DNA of 30,614 bases from Stentor coeruleus. Taxonomy: Eukaryota; Ciliophora; Heterotrichea; Heterotrichida; Stentoridae. Below are positions 28,410 to 30,614 of this stretch, one piece after another. Position 1 is the stretch's first letter; every line of letters begins with the position of its first letter. A program made the position numbers and the translations under genes. The stretch spans positions 1 through 30,614 of the forward strand of contig MPUH01000886.1 of NCBI GenBank assembly GCA_001970955.1. Reading direction: 5' to 3'. The notes under the pieces are model-generated. The model was given only the letters and a program-made list of their open reading frames with translations, did not search any database and was not told where the DNA came from.

Positions 28410-29743
28410 ATTTATATATGAGTGAGTTTTTAGTTAAATTTTACTAGGGTTCTTTATACAAACAACTTAGATATTAGTTTATTTTTCAGGTTTATAGTTA
28501 TTTATGTCTTCAGCTTTTTGTCGCAGCTTTCAGTACACATTATTATTTTCAAGAGCTTAAAGAGTTTATTAAATATTTTACGATAATTTTATAACACAGA
28601 TAAAAGTATAAAATAATTATATAATGCATCTATTTAAATAATTAACTATTACAAAAAACATTCAATTGAATCTTGACAATTAAATTACATAAATTGATAT
28701 AGCACCACATACTATCTATTAAAATATTTTCTATCATATTTATAGCTTATTACCTATATATTTATTATCAAATATTATATATAAACCTATATATTCCCTA
28801 TTAAAAAAAATTCTTATTATCAACAATTAAATACTATGTTTCTCTATTTCACAAATGATAAATTAAGCATATTTCAAATTTTCCCCTACAAAACTATTAA
28901 AATCCTAACTATAAATTTATCATTCTATAAAACTTATGTTCAATTATATAACATAAATCACAAAAAACGATATAAAACTTTCTTCAGGTATATAATACTC
29001 TCTGTTAAATATTTTAATTCCAAATCTTTATCATGTAAAAAATGCAAGGGAAAACTAACAATAAACCCTCTGATATCTTTTTATACTTAAAATAATCTTT
29101 CAACTTTGCCCTGCTTTCAAAATCCCTCAAATATCTAAGTGACTATATTTCATTATCAGGATAGTATCTAAACACATTCTTTAATTTCAAATCATCTTTT
29201 TTTATATATTTATCACAACCTCATTCCCCCAAAAATTCTAATTTTCCATTCTTATAAATACATGTATTATTCTTGGATGTCGAAGATAATTGAGAAAAAT
29301 TTATATGATTGAAAAATTAAATTTTTAAGGGAATACGATTTTGATAAATATAGAATAAAATTATATGTGATGAATTTAAATGTGAAATATGAAATGTTGA
29401 ATTGCTTTTGATATGAATAAGTAGGAGTATAAACATCTCAAAATCCTAACATAAAATTCAAAATAATTTAAAAATAATTCCTATCTTCAAAAAGTGTAAT
29501 CAATAATACACCATCTCTTATTTTCAATACACCACTAAAAAACATAACCAATTTTTCACTTCAAACCCTCATCCTCAATCATAACCCCCAAAACTCATCC
29601 CATCCAAACTCTCCATCTTCCCACAAAAAAAAAAGTATAATTCTTCATAACCAATTCCTAACAACATCCACCCTAAACATTTCCAGCCCATCTCAATTAC
29701 AAAAACAATAATATCAACTAAAATAAAAAAAATACTGACTATT
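28410..29743. other. 1.3 kb gap upstream of the giant gene
   Basis: Very AT-rich. C-rich on the plus strand at about 28620-29260, G-rich at about 29280-29430, then C-rich to 29740. It contains the possible minus-strand relic and a plus-strand ATG ORF of 84 codons at 28836-29090 made almost only of F, Y, I, K, L and N, judged to be chance. No RNA gene seen. Confidence 0.5.
28600..29300 (-). pseudogene. possible decayed gene in the gap upstream of the giant gene
   Basis: On the minus strand from about 29290 a frame reads NNTCIYKNGKLEFLGE, a TGA, GCDKYIKKDDLKLKNVFRYY, PDNEI, a TAG, then SLRYLRDFESRAKLKDYFKY and KKISEGLLLVF: about 90 codons with two stops. After a frame change HDKDLELKYLTESIIYLKKV follows, then stops become frequent. 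The charged composition looks coding. No start or family recognised. Confidence 0.25.
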
Positions 29744-29754
29744 TTAACTATTAC
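29739..29754 (-). other. possible retained 16-nt intron over the stop of the CIMIP2-like gene
   Basis: Minus strand GTAATAGTTAAAATAG contains the TAA stop. If spliced, the protein would lose its last residues and continue for about 55 codons through a hydrophobic segment (IFFILVDIIVFVIEMGW) to TGA at 29575. Confidence 0.3.
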
Positions 29755-30256
29755 TTGCAAATTTTCTTGCTTCTTCATAAGAAAGTACGGGTTCAGATCC
29801 TGATTCCTGATTAAATCCTTTCGAGTTTTCTAAGTTCCCACTAGCCATTGCACTTTGAGAATAACTTCCACCACCAGGAACCCTTTGTCCAAAGAACTTA
29901 GATACTGTCTCTGGGGGTATTTGGGTTATAGGATCTACTGGAGGTTCAGGATATTCTTTAGGTCTAAAAGGCATTACAGTTATTCTCAATTGATTAGTGT
30001 AATTGTCTTGGGCTATCGATTTATACTTTTCTTCTGGTGGCACATCTCTACCTTTGTTGTGGGTGCCGAGTGATGAAATTTCAGTTATTTTCCCATAGGT
30101 CTTACCAAAGAGGTTCTCAGCCTTCGCTCCAGGAATGAATCCTTGGTAGTTTGGAATGTGAGAATGCTTTACTGGCACTGGGCCAACTTCTTCGAGTGCT
30201 GGGTTTTTTGGGATGTGTCCAGTGTAACCTGGCAAATGTCCTTGACGTTCAAGCAT
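29744..30256 (-). CDS. CIMIP2/FAM166-like ciliary microtubule inner protein (DUF2475 type)
   Basis: A 170-residue protein with an ATG at 30256 and a TAA. The N-terminus carries two copies of the DUF2475 motif: LPGYTGHIPKNP and IPNYQGFIPGAKAENLFGKT followed by YGKIT. The PGYxGxIPG and FGxTYGxxT patterns mark the CIMIP2/FAM166 family, whose vertebrate members bind inside axonemal doublet microtubules. The rest is Pro/Gly/Ser-rich with few predicted helices (PFRPKEYPEPPVDPITQIPP, FGQRVPGGGSYSQSA), as is typical of microtubule inner proteins. It fits a ciliate covered in cilia. A 16-nt GT...AG segment spans the stop (29739-29754) and, if spliced, would change the C-terminus. Confidence 0.75.
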   Translation of the reverse strand: MLERQGHLPGYTGHIPKNPALEEVGPVPVKHSHIPNYQGFIPGAKAENLFGKTYGKITEISSLGTHNKGRDVPPEEKYKSIAQDNYTNQLRITVMPFRPKEYPEPPVDPITQIPPETVSKFFGQRVPGGGSYSQSAMASGNLENSKGFNQESGSEPVLSYEEARKFASNS

Positions 30257-30517
30257 ATTTATATACCATATTTAAGATTAGAACTTTATTTATCACTCAC
30301 AGGTCAATAGCAATATTTATCTGAAGTATACCTTCCCGCCTTTTTGATTCCTATTGTCCATCATCTCCAAAGACTGATTTAAATTTTCAAAGATTATAAT
30401 AATATGGCAGATAACCAAATGACTCTTTCAATTGCATCAATAGATCAAAACCATCGAGTTCTAAATATTCTAATTTTTCCCCATCAGCAGTTCATCAATT
30501 TATAATTTTTATATCAT
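30257..30517. other. gap between the CIMIP2-like gene and the possible right-edge gene
   Basis: 261 bp, possibly a bidirectional promoter region. It contains the 33-codon plus-strand ORF at 30404-30505. Nothing else recognised. Confidence 0.4.
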
Positions 30518-30614
30518 ATGTCAAGTTCTAGACCCCAAAGCAAAATCTCATCGAAACACTAGCTCATCAGATCGAAAGTCGCACAATCATAGATGTAGAT
30601 CCCAAGAAAAATTC
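30518..30614 (+). CDS. possible 5' end of a plus-strand gene, cut by window edge
   Basis: ATG TCA at 30518, then a 16-nt GTTCTAGACCCCAAAG (30525-30540). When removed, the frame is open to the window end as STKSHRNTSSSDRKSHNHRC and beyond, a Ser/Arg/His-rich start. Without splicing the frame stops after 14 codons. An alternative ATG at 30404 gives a 33-codon ORF (MADNQMTLSIASIDQNHRVL...) ending in TAA. Both are tentative. Confidence 0.3.

Noticed and set aside
28836..29090. Plus-strand ATG ORF of 84 codons
   Set aside because: Its composition is almost only F, Y, I, K, L and N, in a stretch poor in G where stops other than TAA are rare. No homology or domain sign.
5000..29434. 13-mer GTTTATACTCCTA at 5000-5012 and inverted at 29422-29434, both at a skew change
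   Set aside because: Several shared 13-mers are expected by chance in 30 kb of AT-rich DNA; there is no wider similarity around them.
1..30614. tRNA, rRNA, CRISPR arrays or insertion sequences
   Set aside because: No T-loop consensus with a matching cloverleaf, no rRNA core sequence, no direct-repeat/spacer array and no complete transposase were found by eye. A tRNAscan-SE and Infernal run would be decisive.

Overview
This is a compact, AT-rich nuclear genome window from a ciliate. A heterotrich such as Stentor fits best. The proteins recognised are eukaryotic: TGS1, TSG101, a SPIN90/Ldb17-like protein and a CIMIP2-like axonemal protein. The complete genes end in TAA, TAG or TGA, and all visible tryptophans are TGG, so the standard code applies. 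The introns I can defend are only 16 nt long with GT...AG ends (208-223 and 28351-28366). That combination of standard code and 15-16 nt introns is known from Stentor. The species itself cannot be settled from the sequence.

Layout. At 1-4200, four genes run on the minus strand: a Lys/Glu-rich fragment cut by the window edge, two coiled-coil plus kelch-like paralogues, and a seven-TM protein. At 4201-5768 there is a 1.57 kb gap holding what look like decayed coding relics on both strands. At 5769-9862 lie an ESCRT-I TSG101/VPS23 homologue, a SPIN90/Ldb17-like Arp2/3 regulator, an unknown protein with a possible HTH, and the cap hypermethylase TGS1. At 10523-13380 lie an unknown basic protein and a divergent pair whose start codons are only 16 bp apart: a protein with a mitochondrial-type N-terminus, and a coiled-coil protein resembling the kinetochore subunit SPC25. 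At 13590-14101 is a broken RNF114-type ubiquitin ligase. A small four-TM protein follows at 14942-15394.

At 16185-28409 is one giant minus-strand gene. As assembled it looks like two genes in different frames, because two single-N scaffold joins (24708 and 24891) carry unmerged overlaps of 76 and 106 bp. Removing the redundant 185 bp restores one frame exactly. Together with a 16-nt intron just after the signal peptide, the model is about 4007 residues. In order it has a signal peptide, seven Ser/Thr-rich beta-type repeats, about 2,100 residues of Cys-rich furin-like repeats with three evenly spaced LNR modules, about four TM helices, and a 700-residue cytoplasmic tail with a duplicated basic module. 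This is the most notable object in the window.

The right end (28410-30614) has a 1.3 kb gap with a possible relic, a CIMIP2/FAM166-like ciliary protein, and perhaps the first exons of a plus-strand gene. There are no operons; neighbours look functionally unrelated. Gene spacing is tight (11-60 bp in several places), and the long gaps tend to contain gene debris.
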